Origin: Prevotella sp.
GTDB lineage: Bacteria > Bacteroidota > Bacteroidia > Bacteroidales > Dysgonomonadaceae
Assembly (NCBI GenBank): GCA_031260865.1
Contig: JAISKQ010000198.1
Location: 1 to 23,039, forward strand
Direction of reading: 5' to 3'
Length of the DNA: 23,039 nucleotides
The number at the start of each line of letters is the position of its first letter. Positions within the stretch are counted from its first letter, which is position 1. The notes under the pieces were generated by a model. That model ran no database searches and was not told where the DNA came from. It saw only the letters and a program-made list of their open reading frames with translations. Of this stretch, positions 16,506 to 23,039 are shown piece by piece. Both the position numbers and the translations under genes were made by a program.

Positions 16506-18146
16506 ATGAGAAAACTTAAAACAACTCAATTTTTTATGTTATCCCTGTTGATGCTATTCATTCAATTCGGGTATGCACAAAAAAAGGGATATAAGTACGA
16601 ATACCTATATAATGATTTACCATTCAGTATGTCATATATAGAGCATCCTGTATTTCCCGACAATCATGTTTCCTTAGCTGATTTTGGCGGAGTGCCTGAC
16701 GGAATAACACTGAATACCGAGGCTTTTGCTTCCGCTATGGAGGCATTGTCCCAAAAGGGTGGGGGAGTACTTCATGTACCCAAAGGTATTTGGTACACAG
16801 GTCCTATTGTTTTCAGATCGAATATTAATTTACACCTCGAAAAGGGAGCTTTAATCTTATTTTCTTCCGACTTCAATTTATACCCTTTGGTAAATACTGT
16901 ATTTGAAGGTTTGGACACACGGCGTTGTCAATCGCCTATTTCGGGGCGGAATTTACAGAATATAGCCATCACAGGCAAAGGTTCAATAAATGGGTCGGGT
17001 GAAGCTTGGCGTCCTTTGAAGAAAACCAAGATTACGGAAAGCCAGTGGAAAGATGTAGTAAAATCGGGAGGAATTGTAAAAGATAAAGATTATTGGTTTC
17101 CTTCCGAAAGTTCTTTAAAAGGGCTTGAAATCAGTGATATGAATGTTCCCCGAAAGGATCTTACCGAATCCGAATGGATAGAGATAAAGGATTTTCTTCG
17201 TCCGGTAATGGTTAGTTTTATTGAATGCGAAGGTGTATTGCTGGACGGTGTGTTGTTTGAAAATTCTCCCAGTTGGAATATCCATCCTTTGATGTGTAAA
17301 AATGTGATTATTAGCAATGTATTTGTCCGCAATCCGGGCTATGCGCAAAATGGGGACGGGATAGACCTTGAGTCTTGTGTAAACTCTATTATTGTGAATA
17401 GCGTGTTCGATGTAGGGGATGACGCTATTTGCATCAAATCGGGAAAGGATGAGGATGGACGCCGGCGCAACAGACCTACCGAGAATGTACTGATAGACAA
17501 CTGTAAAGTTTTTCAAGGGCATGGAGGCTTTGTCGTGGGTAGCGAAATGTCGGGGGATGTCAGGAATATTTCAGTTTCTAATTGTCAGTTTTTGGGCACG
17601 GATGTAGGGCTTCGTTTCAAAAGTTGCAGAGGACGCGGCGGTATCGTGGAAAATATTTATATTAGGGACATAAATATGTTTGATATAGCGACAGAATCAT
17701 TTCTATTCGACTTGTATTATGGCGGAAAGTCTGCTTCGGAGGCGTTGGCGGATGGAGACAAAATACTTGTTGATTCTATTATTCCGGCTGTAGATGAGAC
17801 AACACCCGCTTTCAGGAATATTTATGTGAAGAATATAATTTCGCGTAACGCGCGCAGGGCTATGTTCTTAAATGGTTTGCCTGAAATGAAAATATCGAAT
17901 ATAAATGTGGAGAATGTGACGATTACATCTCAAATAGGCGCTGAAGTGGCGGAATCGAAAGGTGTTAAGTTTAAGAATATAAAGATAATACCGAAAGAAG
18001 GTCCGGCTCTTATACTGAAAAATATAGAAGATTTCTCACTATCGGGATTTGAATATCCTTCATCATTGAAGGATGCTATAAAAATAAGCGGAAAGAATAA
18101 AAATATTCAGTTACCGGATGAGTTAGTCCATAAAATAAAGAAATAA
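16506..18146 (+). CDS. GH28 polygalacturonase
   Basis: Hydrolyses alpha-1,4 bonds in de-esterified homogalacturonan; whether endo or exo cannot be settled from sequence. The protein has 546 residues. A signal peptide ends near residue 24 (GYA/QKKG) without a lipobox, so it is probably periplasmic. After a linker, the parallel beta-helix carries the full GH28 active site: NGDGID with D284, GDDAICIKSGKD with D305 and D306, GHGGFVVGSE with H339, and RFKSCRGRGG with R370 and K372. An insert at about 165-230, rich in Lys and Glu, is longer than in small fungal enzymes and typical of bacterial relatives. GH105 follows after 19 bases. Confidence 0.95.
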   Translation: MRKLKTTQFFMLSLLMLFIQFGYAQKKGYKYEYLYNDLPFSMSYIEHPVFPDNHVSLADFGGVPDGITLNTEAFASAMEALSQKGGGVLHVPKGIWYTGPIVFRSNINLHLEKGALILFSSDFNLYPLVNTVFEGLDTRRCQSPISGRNLQNIAITGKGSINGSGEAWRPLKKTKITESQWKDVVKSGGIVKDKDYWFPSESSLKGLEISDMNVPRKDLTESEWIEIKDFLRPVMVSFIECEGVLLDGVLFENSPSWNIHPLMCKNVIISNVFVRNPGYAQNGDGIDLESCVNSIIVNSVFDVGDDAICIKSGKDEDGRRRNRPTENVLIDNCKVFQGHGGFVVGSEMSGDVRNISVSNCQFLGTDVGLRFKSCRGRGGIVENIYIRDINMFDIATESFLFDLYYGGKSASEALADGDKILVDSIIPAVDETTPAFRNIYVKNIISRNARRAMFLNGLPEMKISNINVENVTITSQIGAEVAESKGVKFKNIKIIPKEGPALILKNIEDFSLSGFEYPSSLKDAIKISGKNKNIQLPDELVHKIKK

Positions 18147-18165
18147 AGAAAGGTTAAGTTAGGTT

Positions 18166-19332
18166 ATGAAGGTGATATTATTGGCGATATTATTGTCCCT
18201 GTCATCCGCGCTGTTCGCGGGTGATGGGACAAAATATTATATCCGGCTGTCCGATTCGGAAATGAAACGGAATCCCGAAGGATGGATGCTTGATTTCTCA
18301 AAAGCTCCGAAATGGAATTATTGTCAAGGACTGGAATTACAGGCTATTTTGGGGACGTGGCAAAAAACATTTGACCAAAAATACTATGACTATGTGTATG
18401 CTTTTACCGATTTGATGGTAGAGCAAGATGGGCAAATTAAAACCTATAAGCCATTGGAATATAATATTGATCGCGTAAACTCAGGAAAAATACTTTTTCC
18501 TATGTACGCGTTTACCAAGCAAGAACGCTTCAAAAAAGCCCTTGATCTGATGCGCGGGCAAATGCGGACACATCCGAGAACAAAAGACGGTAGCTTTTGG
18601 CATAAGAAAATATATCCTTATCAGGTTTGGCTTGACGGTTTATATATGGCGGGACCATTCCTTGCCGAATATGCGAAAACCTTTAACGAACCTGAACTAT
18701 TCGATGATGTGGCTTTGCAAATACTGGATGTGCGTAAATATCTTTATGACTCAAATACAGGTCTTTATTATCATGGATGGGATGAAAGCCGTCAACAACG
18801 GTGGGCTGATCCTGTGACGGGTCTCTCATCATGCTTCTGGTCAAGAAGTATTGGTTGGTATATGATGGCGATGGTGGATGTCCTCGATTTCTTACCCGAA
18901 AATCATCCGAAGCGTGGTGAAATTATCACTATTTTCAGGAATATTTGTTCCGCCATAGAGAATTATAGGGATCAAGATACCGGAATGTGGTATCAGGTGA
19001 CAGACCAGTTAGGACGCGAAGGGAATTATATAGAATCGAGTGCTTCTGCTATGTTCATCTATTCATGGGTAAAAGGCAGCCTAAAGGGATATTTGGACGA
19101 AACCTATCTCGAAAAAGGGAAGGTCGCGTATAATCAATTCGTAAAACGTTTCATTAAGCAAAATGATGACGGTACTATTTCCGTTACCGACGGATGCGCC
19201 GTGGCAGGTCTTGGCGGAGCGGAAAACTATCGCGACGGCAGCTATGGATATTATATAAATGAACCTGTTCGCGATAACGATCCCAAAGTGGTAAGTCCTT
19301 TTATTATGCTGAGCGCCATGCTCGATATATAA
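18166..19332 (+). CDS. GH105 unsaturated galacturonyl hydrolase
   Basis: Removes the 4,5-unsaturated galacturonic acid left at the non-reducing end by pectate lyases, by hydration of the double bond. The 388-residue protein has a signal peptide (about 1-18, ALFA/GDG) and so acts in the periplasm. The family motif YQVWLDGLYM is present, with D157 in the place of the catalytic Asp of YteR. WSRSIGWYMMAMVD (225-238) is also typical of the alpha/alpha-barrel. Rhamnogalacturonan-derived substrate is the alternative; the PL1/GH28/CE8 neighbours favour homogalacturonan fragments. It precedes the PL1 gene by 8 bases, so the two are tightly co-expressed. Confidence 0.92.
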   Translation: MKVILLAILLSLSSALFAGDGTKYYIRLSDSEMKRNPEGWMLDFSKAPKWNYCQGLELQAILGTWQKTFDQKYYDYVYAFTDLMVEQDGQIKTYKPLEYNIDRVNSGKILFPMYAFTKQERFKKALDLMRGQMRTHPRTKDGSFWHKKIYPYQVWLDGLYMAGPFLAEYAKTFNEPELFDDVALQILDVRKYLYDSNTGLYYHGWDESRQQRWADPVTGLSSCFWSRSIGWYMMAMVDVLDFLPENHPKRGEIITIFRNICSAIENYRDQDTGMWYQVTDQLGREGNYIESSASAMFIYSWVKGSLKGYLDETYLEKGKVAYNQFVKRFIKQNDDGTISVTDGCAVAGLGGAENYRDGSYGYYINEPVRDNDPKVVSPFIMLSAMLDI

Positions 19333-19340
19333 ATACATAG

Positions 19341-20723
19341 ATGAAAAAATTAGTATTGTTTCTATTCGGCGTATTTTATTTTATACTTGTTTTTGCCCAA
19401 ACTCCCGCGTTTCCCGGCGCTGAAGGCGGAGGCATGTACACCTCCGGAGGAAGAGGCGGGAAAGTCTATTATGTAAATTCCTTGGAAGATACAATTGCCG
19501 GAAACAAAAAGACTCGGGAAGGAACACTTCGCTGGTGTCTGAAACGTCCGGGAGCAAAAACGATCCTTTTCAAAGTCGCGGGAATCATTCACTTGAAGTC
19601 GAAGCTGACAATAAACGACAGCATTACGATTGCCGGACAAAGCGCGCCTGGCGATGGTATATGTATCGCGGATAATACGGTTAAAGTGGAGGGCGATAAT
19701 GTTATAATCCGTTATATGCGCTTCCGTCTGGGCGACTTGTGTGGCGTGGAAGATGACGCTTTAACCGGATATCGCAATAAAGATGTTATTATCGATCATT
19801 GTTCGATGAGTTGGAGCACTGACGAATGCGCTTCTTTTTATGATAATGAGAACTTTACAATGCAATGGTGTATTATATCCGAAAGCCTGAGGGCGTCGGT
19901 GCACAAAAAAGGGAAACATGGTTATGGCGCGATATGGGGCGGAGAGAAAGCTACCTATCATCATAACCTGTTGGCTCATAACGACAGCCGCAATCCCCGC
20001 ATGTGCGGGAGCAGGTACAACAATCAATCGGAGTTGGAACTGGTCGATTTCAGAAACAATGTGATTTATAACTGGGGTATCAATAGCGGCTACGCCGGTG
20101 AAGGCGGCAGGTATAATTTCATCAACAACTATTATAAACCTTCTCCTACTTCATCCAATCAAGACAGGATATTCGCCCCCAATGCCGATGACGGCGCTAA
20201 TAAACAAGCGGAAGGCGTTTGGGGCGTTTTTTATTTAAACGGGAATTATGTTTATAACCATGAAGAGGTTTCCAATAATAATCTCTTAGGTCTTCAACCT
20301 AATCCGGTATCCAAAAACATAAAAGACCTTATATCATTCACTCCGTTCGATGTTCCTTATGTGACTACTGATGATGCTGAAACAGCTTATCGGAAAGTAT
20401 TGGAATACGCAGGGGCAAGTAATAAAAGGGACAACACAGACACTCGAATCATCAACGAAGTGAAAAATGGACTGACGCCGGTCAGGGCATCCGCAAACGC
20501 GGGTACGCGTCCCGGTATGATCGACTCTCAGAAAGATGTAGGAGGATGGGAAACATATAGATATGATACGAACTGTTCGCTGATAGACGCCGATATTGAC
20601 GGCATTCTAGACGGATGGCTTGAGGAACATTATAAGGGCAAGTCAGCGAACGACCTGAATGAAGATGGCTATACCTACCTTGAAGTCTATTTGAATAGTT
20701 TGGTTTCCGAAAATAAGTTTTGA
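19341..20723 (+). CDS. PL1 pectate lyase with C-terminal calcium-loop pair
   Basis: Cleaves polygalacturonate by calcium-dependent beta-elimination, giving 4,5-unsaturated ends for GH105. The 460-residue protein has a signal peptide (about 1-19, VFA/QTP), no lipobox, and a beta-helix starting at AFPGAEGGG. Likely active features are the acidic pair D138/D139 and D161/E162 for calcium, the DHCSMSWSTDE strand, and the SRNPR segment (R217, R220), where the catalytic Arg of PL1 lies. Beyond the lyase, residues 416-454 form two EF-hand- or dockerin-like loops (DADIDG, then DLNEDG, each with a following Glu or Asp). They probably bind calcium and stabilise or dock the protein. Confidence 0.93.
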   Translation: MKKLVLFLFGVFYFILVFAQTPAFPGAEGGGMYTSGGRGGKVYYVNSLEDTIAGNKKTREGTLRWCLKRPGAKTILFKVAGIIHLKSKLTINDSITIAGQSAPGDGICIADNTVKVEGDNVIIRYMRFRLGDLCGVEDDALTGYRNKDVIIDHCSMSWSTDECASFYDNENFTMQWCIISESLRASVHKKGKHGYGAIWGGEKATYHHNLLAHNDSRNPRMCGSRYNNQSELELVDFRNNVIYNWGINSGYAGEGGRYNFINNYYKPSPTSSNQDRIFAPNADDGANKQAEGVWGVFYLNGNYVYNHEEVSNNNLLGLQPNPVSKNIKDLISFTPFDVPYVTTDDAETAYRKVLEYAGASNKRDNTDTRIINEVKNGLTPVRASANAGTRPGMIDSQKDVGGWETYRYDTNCSLIDADIDGILDGWLEEHYKGKSANDLNEDGYTYLEVYLNSLVSENKF

Positions 20724-20734
20724 TATAAAACGAA

Positions 20735-20782
20735 GCATGATTTTTGTCAAATCACCAAAGTCCATGATAATAAAAATCATGC
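20735..20782 (+). repeat. Inverted repeat with two competing stems before the CE8 gene
   Basis: Arms gcatgattttt (20735-20745) and aaaaatcatgc (20772-20782) are perfect 11-base complements with a 26-base loop. Inside, catgat (20763-20768) can instead pair with atcatg (20776-20781) over a 7-base loop, using the same right arm. The two folds exclude each other. The element fills the 97-base gap between the PL1 and CE8 genes and could tune CE8 expression or be a processing site. Confidence 0.5.
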
Positions 20783-20820
20783 GAGTTCCATATGGCAACT
20801 AAAATCAAAATTATTATCAT

Positions 20821-21774
20821 ATGAAAAATATAATTCTTTTTTGTTTGATTCTCCTTTCAACGAATTTGTCAGCTCAAGAGAAAACCGAAATCACAGTGGA
20901 TCGTAACGGCACAGGTGATTTCAGAAATATACAGGACGCGATAAATTCGGTACGGACAGCTGATCCCAGAGGCATGATCATAATTCATATCAAAAATGGA
21001 GTTTACAAAGAAAAATTAGTATTGCCGCCTCATGTGACCAATATAAAATTTGTAGGAGAAGATAAGTACAAAACGGTTATTAATTACGACGATCACGCCA
21101 ACATCAATAAGATGGGAACGTTCAAAACTTATACTTTCCTATTGAGCGGCAATGATATAATAATGGAAAACATCACAGTGGAAAATTCAGCCGCCCAACT
21201 GGGACAAGCCGTGGCTATACATATCGAAGGCGACCGCGTGGTGTTTCGTAATTGCCGTTTTATAGGCAATCAGGATACGATATATGCAGGCAGGGATGGC
21301 GCAAGGCAATATTTTGAAAATTGTTATATCGAAGGAACGACGGATTTCATATTCGGACCGGCAACCACTTGGTTTGAAGGATGTACAATCCATTGCAAAA
21401 AAAACTCATATATCACGGCTGCTAACACTCCGCAAAATATAAAATACGGTTATGTTCTGAATAACTGTGATATAACATTGGCAGACAACGTGACTTCCAT
21501 GTATCTGGGACGTCCTTGGCGTGCTTACGCGATGACTTTGTTTATGAATTGCACTTTACCTAAAGGAATAAACCCTGAAGGTTGGGATAATTGGAAAGAT
21601 GAGGAAAATGAAAAAACCGCTCGTTATATGGAATTTAACAACAAGGAAGAAGGTGCAAATACAAGCGACAGGGTAAAATGGATAAAGATACTCACAGCCG
21701 AAGAAGCGAAAGAATACAGTATCGAAAATGTATTGGGTGGATGTGATAATTGGAATCCTTCTGTTGCTGAATAA
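20821..21774 (+). CDS. CE8 pectin methylesterase
   Basis: Removes methyl esters from homogalacturonan, making it a substrate for the PL1 lyase and the GH28 enzyme. The 317-residue protein has a signal peptide (1-18, LSA/QEK); the Cys at position 8 lies too early to be a lipobox. The beta-helix active site is complete: QAVAIH (Q129), GNQDTIY (Q151, D152 acid/base), GTTDFIFG (D175 nucleophile) and YLGRPWR (R231, W233). The start has no Shine-Dalgarno, as is usual in Bacteroidetes. It is the last gene of the plus-strand enzyme run and is followed by a terminator-like hairpin at 21904. Confidence 0.95.
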   Translation: MKNIILFCLILLSTNLSAQEKTEITVDRNGTGDFRNIQDAINSVRTADPRGMIIIHIKNGVYKEKLVLPPHVTNIKFVGEDKYKTVINYDDHANINKMGTFKTYTFLLSGNDIIMENITVENSAAQLGQAVAIHIEGDRVVFRNCRFIGNQDTIYAGRDGARQYFENCYIEGTTDFIFGPATTWFEGCTIHCKKNSYITAANTPQNIKYGYVLNNCDITLADNVTSMYLGRPWRAYAMTLFMNCTLPKGINPEGWDNWKDEENEKTARYMEFNNKEEGANTSDRVKWIKILTAEEAKEYSIENVLGGCDNWNPSVAE

Positions 21775-21792
21775 TATATTTTGGTAAAATTA

Positions 21793-21805
21793 AAACAGTT
21801 TCTAA
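21793..21805 (+). repeat. Direct repeat AAACAGTTTCTAA, copy 1
   Basis: A 13-base sequence found again exactly at 22085-22097, 292 bases on, in the uxaC leader. Its role is unknown. It may be a coincidence of AT-rich sequence or a remnant of a local duplication. Confidence 0.4.
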
Positions 21806-21903
21806 CGATATTATAAGAAATACACCACACCTCGATTTAATCCGATATAAGCTAAATGACGGAATCATCGGGTAAGATGCTGAAAATGAAAATAGTATAA
21901 TGC

Positions 21904-21940
21904 GGATGTTATAAAACATCTTTTTATTTTTTTTATTTTA
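21904..21940 (+). terminator. Intrinsic terminator of the pectin enzyme operon
   Basis: Stem GATGTT (21905-21910) and AACATC (21915-21920) with loop ATAA, extended by one G-T pair, followed at once by about 20 bases that are nearly all T. The stem is short and weak, but the long T-run in the plus direction is typical of intrinsic termination. It lies 130 bases after the CE8 stop and ahead of the uxaC promoter. Confidence 0.6.
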
Positions 21941-21981
21941 TAAGATGGTTATATTCAGTAGTTTATTATATATATAGATAT

Positions 21982-22001
21982 ATATGTGTGCGCACACATA
22001 T
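21982..22001. promoter_or_regulatory. Operator 1 of uxaC (20-bp perfect palindrome)
   Basis: A perfect palindrome centred between 21991 and 21992, with core TGTGTGCGCACACA and flanking ATA/TAT. It lies directly upstream of, and touches, the -33 TTG. An even palindrome with a central CG is the form bound by LacI-family repressors. A KDG- or hexuronate-sensing regulator is the natural guess, but none is encoded in the window. Confidence 0.75.
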
Positions 22002-22030
22002 TGTTTGATTGTCGAAAATAAGTATCTTTG
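22001..22030 (+). promoter_or_regulatory. uxaC promoter
   Basis: The -7 element TATCTTTG (22023-22030) is a full match to TAnnTTTG. A TTG at 22001-22003, spaced 19 bases from it, serves as -33. An overlapping TTTG at 22004-22007 has a less usual 15-base spacing. Transcription would start near 22037, with a leader of about 75 bases. An AT-rich alternating tract upstream (about 21967-21981) may act as an UP-like element. Confidence 0.75.
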
Positions 22031-22041
22031 TACACCCATTG

Positions 22042-22055
22042 TGTGTGCGCACACA
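22042..22055. promoter_or_regulatory. Operator 2 of uxaC (14-bp palindrome)
   Basis: Perfect palindrome TGTGTGCGCACACA, identical to the core of operator 1, centred 57 bases downstream of it. It falls at about +5 to +18, where a bound repressor would block initiation or early elongation. With operator 1 it brackets the promoter. Confidence 0.75.
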
Positions 22056-22084
22056 ACAGGATGCTGATAAAACTATTAAAAGAT

Positions 22085-22097
22085 AAACAGTTTCTAA
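22085..22097 (+). repeat. Direct repeat AAACAGTTTCTAA, copy 2
   Basis: Second exact copy of the 13-base sequence at 21793-21805, ending 14 bases before the uxaC start codon, so it lies in the translated gene's leader near the ribosome-binding region. Confidence 0.4.
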
Positions 22098-22111
22098 ATA
22101 AATATACGATT

Positions 22112-23039
22112 ATGAAATACTTCATGGATGATGATTTTGTATTACAAAATGATACCGCGCGAGAACTTTATCATGAACATGCTAAGTCGCTGCCTATCAT
22201 CGATTATCATTGCCATCTCGACCCAAAGATGATTGCCGGGGATTATCAGTTTGACAATCTGGGTGAAATATGGCTGGGCGGAGACCATTACAAGTGGCGC
22301 GCCATGCGTACCAACGGTGTTGATGAAAAATTTTGTACCGGAAAAGATACGAGTGATTGGGAAAAATTTGAGAAGTGGGCGGAAACAGTGCCTTACACAA
22401 TGCGTAATCCTCTTTATCATTGGACGCACCTCGAATTGAAAACGGCTTTTGGCGTGACTAAATTATTAAGACCCGAAACGGCGAGGGAAATATATGATGA
22501 ATGTACCGCTAAATTGCGTACGCCTGAGTTTTCCGCGAGGGGGCTGATGAAGCATTATAACGTGGAGGCGGTTTGTACAACTGATGATCCGGTGGATTCA
22601 CTGGAATATCATCTTGCGCTGAAAAAAGAAGGATTTTCCGTAAAAGTACTTCCTACATGGCGTCCCGATAAAGCGATGGCTGTTGAATCGCCGGATGTGT
22701 TCAGGGCTTATGTGGAAAGGCTCTCGGAAGTTTCGGGAGTGCCGGTAAGTAACTTCACCGACCTGATGACAGCCCTTCGTAAACGTCACGATTTCTTTGC
22801 CGAAGCAGGTTGTAAATTATCGGATCATGGTATCGAGGAATTTTACGCGGAAGATTATACTCAAAACGAAATTGACGCTATTTTCAACAAGGTATATGGT
22901 GGAAAAGAACTGGCTCATGGCGAAATACTGAAATTCAAATCCGCGATGCTTGTCGAAGGAGCTATCATGGATTGGGAAAAAGGTTGGACTCAACAATTCC
23001 ATTATGGCACGATCCGCAACAATAATACGCGCCTGTTTA
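22112..23039 (+). CDS. uxaC: Uronate isomerase (UxaC), 3' end outside the window
   Basis: Isomerises D-galacturonate to D-tagaturonate (and glucuronate to fructuronate), the entry step of the pathway finished by UxaB and UxaA. The frame is open from the ATG at 22112 to the window edge, giving 309 residues of a family usually near 470. The start fits: MKYFMDDDF leads into the conserved IIDYHCHL with metal-ligand candidates H33 and H35. Further family signatures are GGDHYKWRAMRTNGV, TTDDPVDSLEYH, LPTWRPDKAM, RKRHDFFAEAGC, LSDHG and QFHYGTIRNNN (295-305). It has its own promoter with two operators. Missing catabolic genes may follow it beyond 23039. Confidence 0.95.
   Translation, partial: MKYFMDDDFVLQNDTARELYHEHAKSLPIIDYHCHLDPKMIAGDYQFDNLGEIWLGGDHYKWRAMRTNGVDEKFCTGKDTSDWEKFEKWAETVPYTMRNPLYHWTHLELKTAFGVTKLLRPETAREIYDECTAKLRTPEFSARGLMKHYNVEAVCTTDDPVDSLEYHLALKKEGFSVKVLPTWRPDKAMAVESPDVFRAYVERLSEVSGVPVSNFTDLMTALRKRHDFFAEAGCKLSDHGIEEFYAEDYTQNEIDAIFNKVYGGKELAHGEILKFKSAMLVEGAIMDWEKGWTQQFHYGTIRNNNTRLF

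Larger units (their letters stand above)
21775..22111. promoter_or_regulatory. Intergenic region between CE8 and uxaC
   Basis: This 337-base AT-rich region has no gene. From left to right it holds a copy of a 13-base direct repeat (21793-21805), a terminator (21904-21940), an alternating TA tract, operator 1, the uxaC promoter, operator 2 and the second direct-repeat copy (22085-22097). It separates the enzyme operon from the independently controlled uxaC unit. Confidence 0.75.
315..23039. other. Pectin (homogalacturonan) utilization locus
   Basis: One continuous polysaccharide utilization locus: regulator (HTCS), importer (SusC, SusD, beta-helix lipoprotein), exported enzymes (GH28, GH105, PL1, CE8) and cytoplasmic catabolism (UxaC, UxaB, UxaA). 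The enzyme set covers de-esterification, hydrolysis, lysis and removal of unsaturated ends, all for a galacturonate backbone. No rhamnosidase, galactanase or arabinanase genes are present, so side-chain and rhamnogalacturonan breakdown is not covered here. Both the left and right limits may extend beyond the window on the right side. Confidence 0.9.

Noticed and set aside
17115..17522. 135-residue minus-strand reading frame inside the GH28 gene
   Set aside because: Antisense to the catalytic core of GH28, with no family resemblance; a shadow of the real frame.
20821..20880. Lipoprotein signal in the CE8 protein, from the Cys at residue 8
   Set aside because: The Cys lies within the hydrophobic core, has no lipobox before it, and a good signal-peptidase-I site (SA/QE) follows at residues 18-19.
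1..23039. tRNA, rRNA, CRISPR arrays, transposase genes or phage attachment sites
   Set aside because: I looked for cloverleaf-like segments, regular spaced repeats and transposase motifs in all intergenic regions and saw none.

Overview
The window is most likely from a member of the Bacteroidales (Bacteroidetes). The signs are a SusC/SusD pair, a one-protein hybrid two-component regulator, and promoters carrying the Bacteroidetes -7 element TAnnTTTG. The genus cannot be fixed from the sequence. It could be Dysgonomonas, Parabacteroides or Bacteroides, because the uxaC protein and the SusC/D proteins are of the usual gut Bacteroidales type. The 23 kb form one coherent pectin (homogalacturonan) utilization locus, with no mobile elements, RNA genes or CRISPR arrays that I can see.

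Layout. (1) 1-314: non-coding, with short hairpins. (2) 315-4932, minus strand: a tight four-gene operon read as DUF4861-type secreted protein, uxaB (tagaturonate reductase), a HIT-family protein, uxaA (altronate dehydratase). (3) 5072-9511, minus strand: a 1479-residue hybrid two-component system (HTCS) sensor/regulator. (4) 9765-16352, plus strand: SusC-like TonB transporter, SusD-like lipoprotein, and a surface lipoprotein with two FN3-like domains and a right-handed beta-helix (DUF4957/DUF5123 type). (5) 16506-21774, plus strand: four exported enzymes, namely GH28 polygalacturonase, GH105 unsaturated galacturonyl hydrolase, PL1 pectate lyase and CE8 pectin methylesterase. (6) 22112-23039, plus strand: uxaC (uronate isomerase), cut by the window edge, behind its own promoter.

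How it works together (inference from family roles). The SusC/D/lipoprotein complex binds and imports pectic oligosaccharides. CE8 removes methyl esters, PL1 and GH28 cut the de-esterified chain, and GH105 removes the unsaturated end sugar. Galacturonate then enters the cytoplasm and is converted by UxaC to tagaturonate, by UxaB to altronate, and by UxaA to 2-keto-3-deoxygluconate (KDG). The genes for KDG kinase/aldolase, for the unsaturated branch (kduI/kduD) and for a hexuronate permease are not in the window.

Regulation. Reading the intergenic regions gave two apparent regulons. A 16-bp motif (AGTCAAWTTSWCCCCC) lies upstream of both the susC operon and the minus-strand DUF4861-uxaB-HIT-uxaA operon. 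It is a good candidate for the HTCS binding site and would tie import to catabolism. uxaC is different: its promoter is bracketed by two perfect palindromes sharing TGTGTGCGCACACA, which looks like LacI-family repression. No regulator of that kind is encoded in the window.
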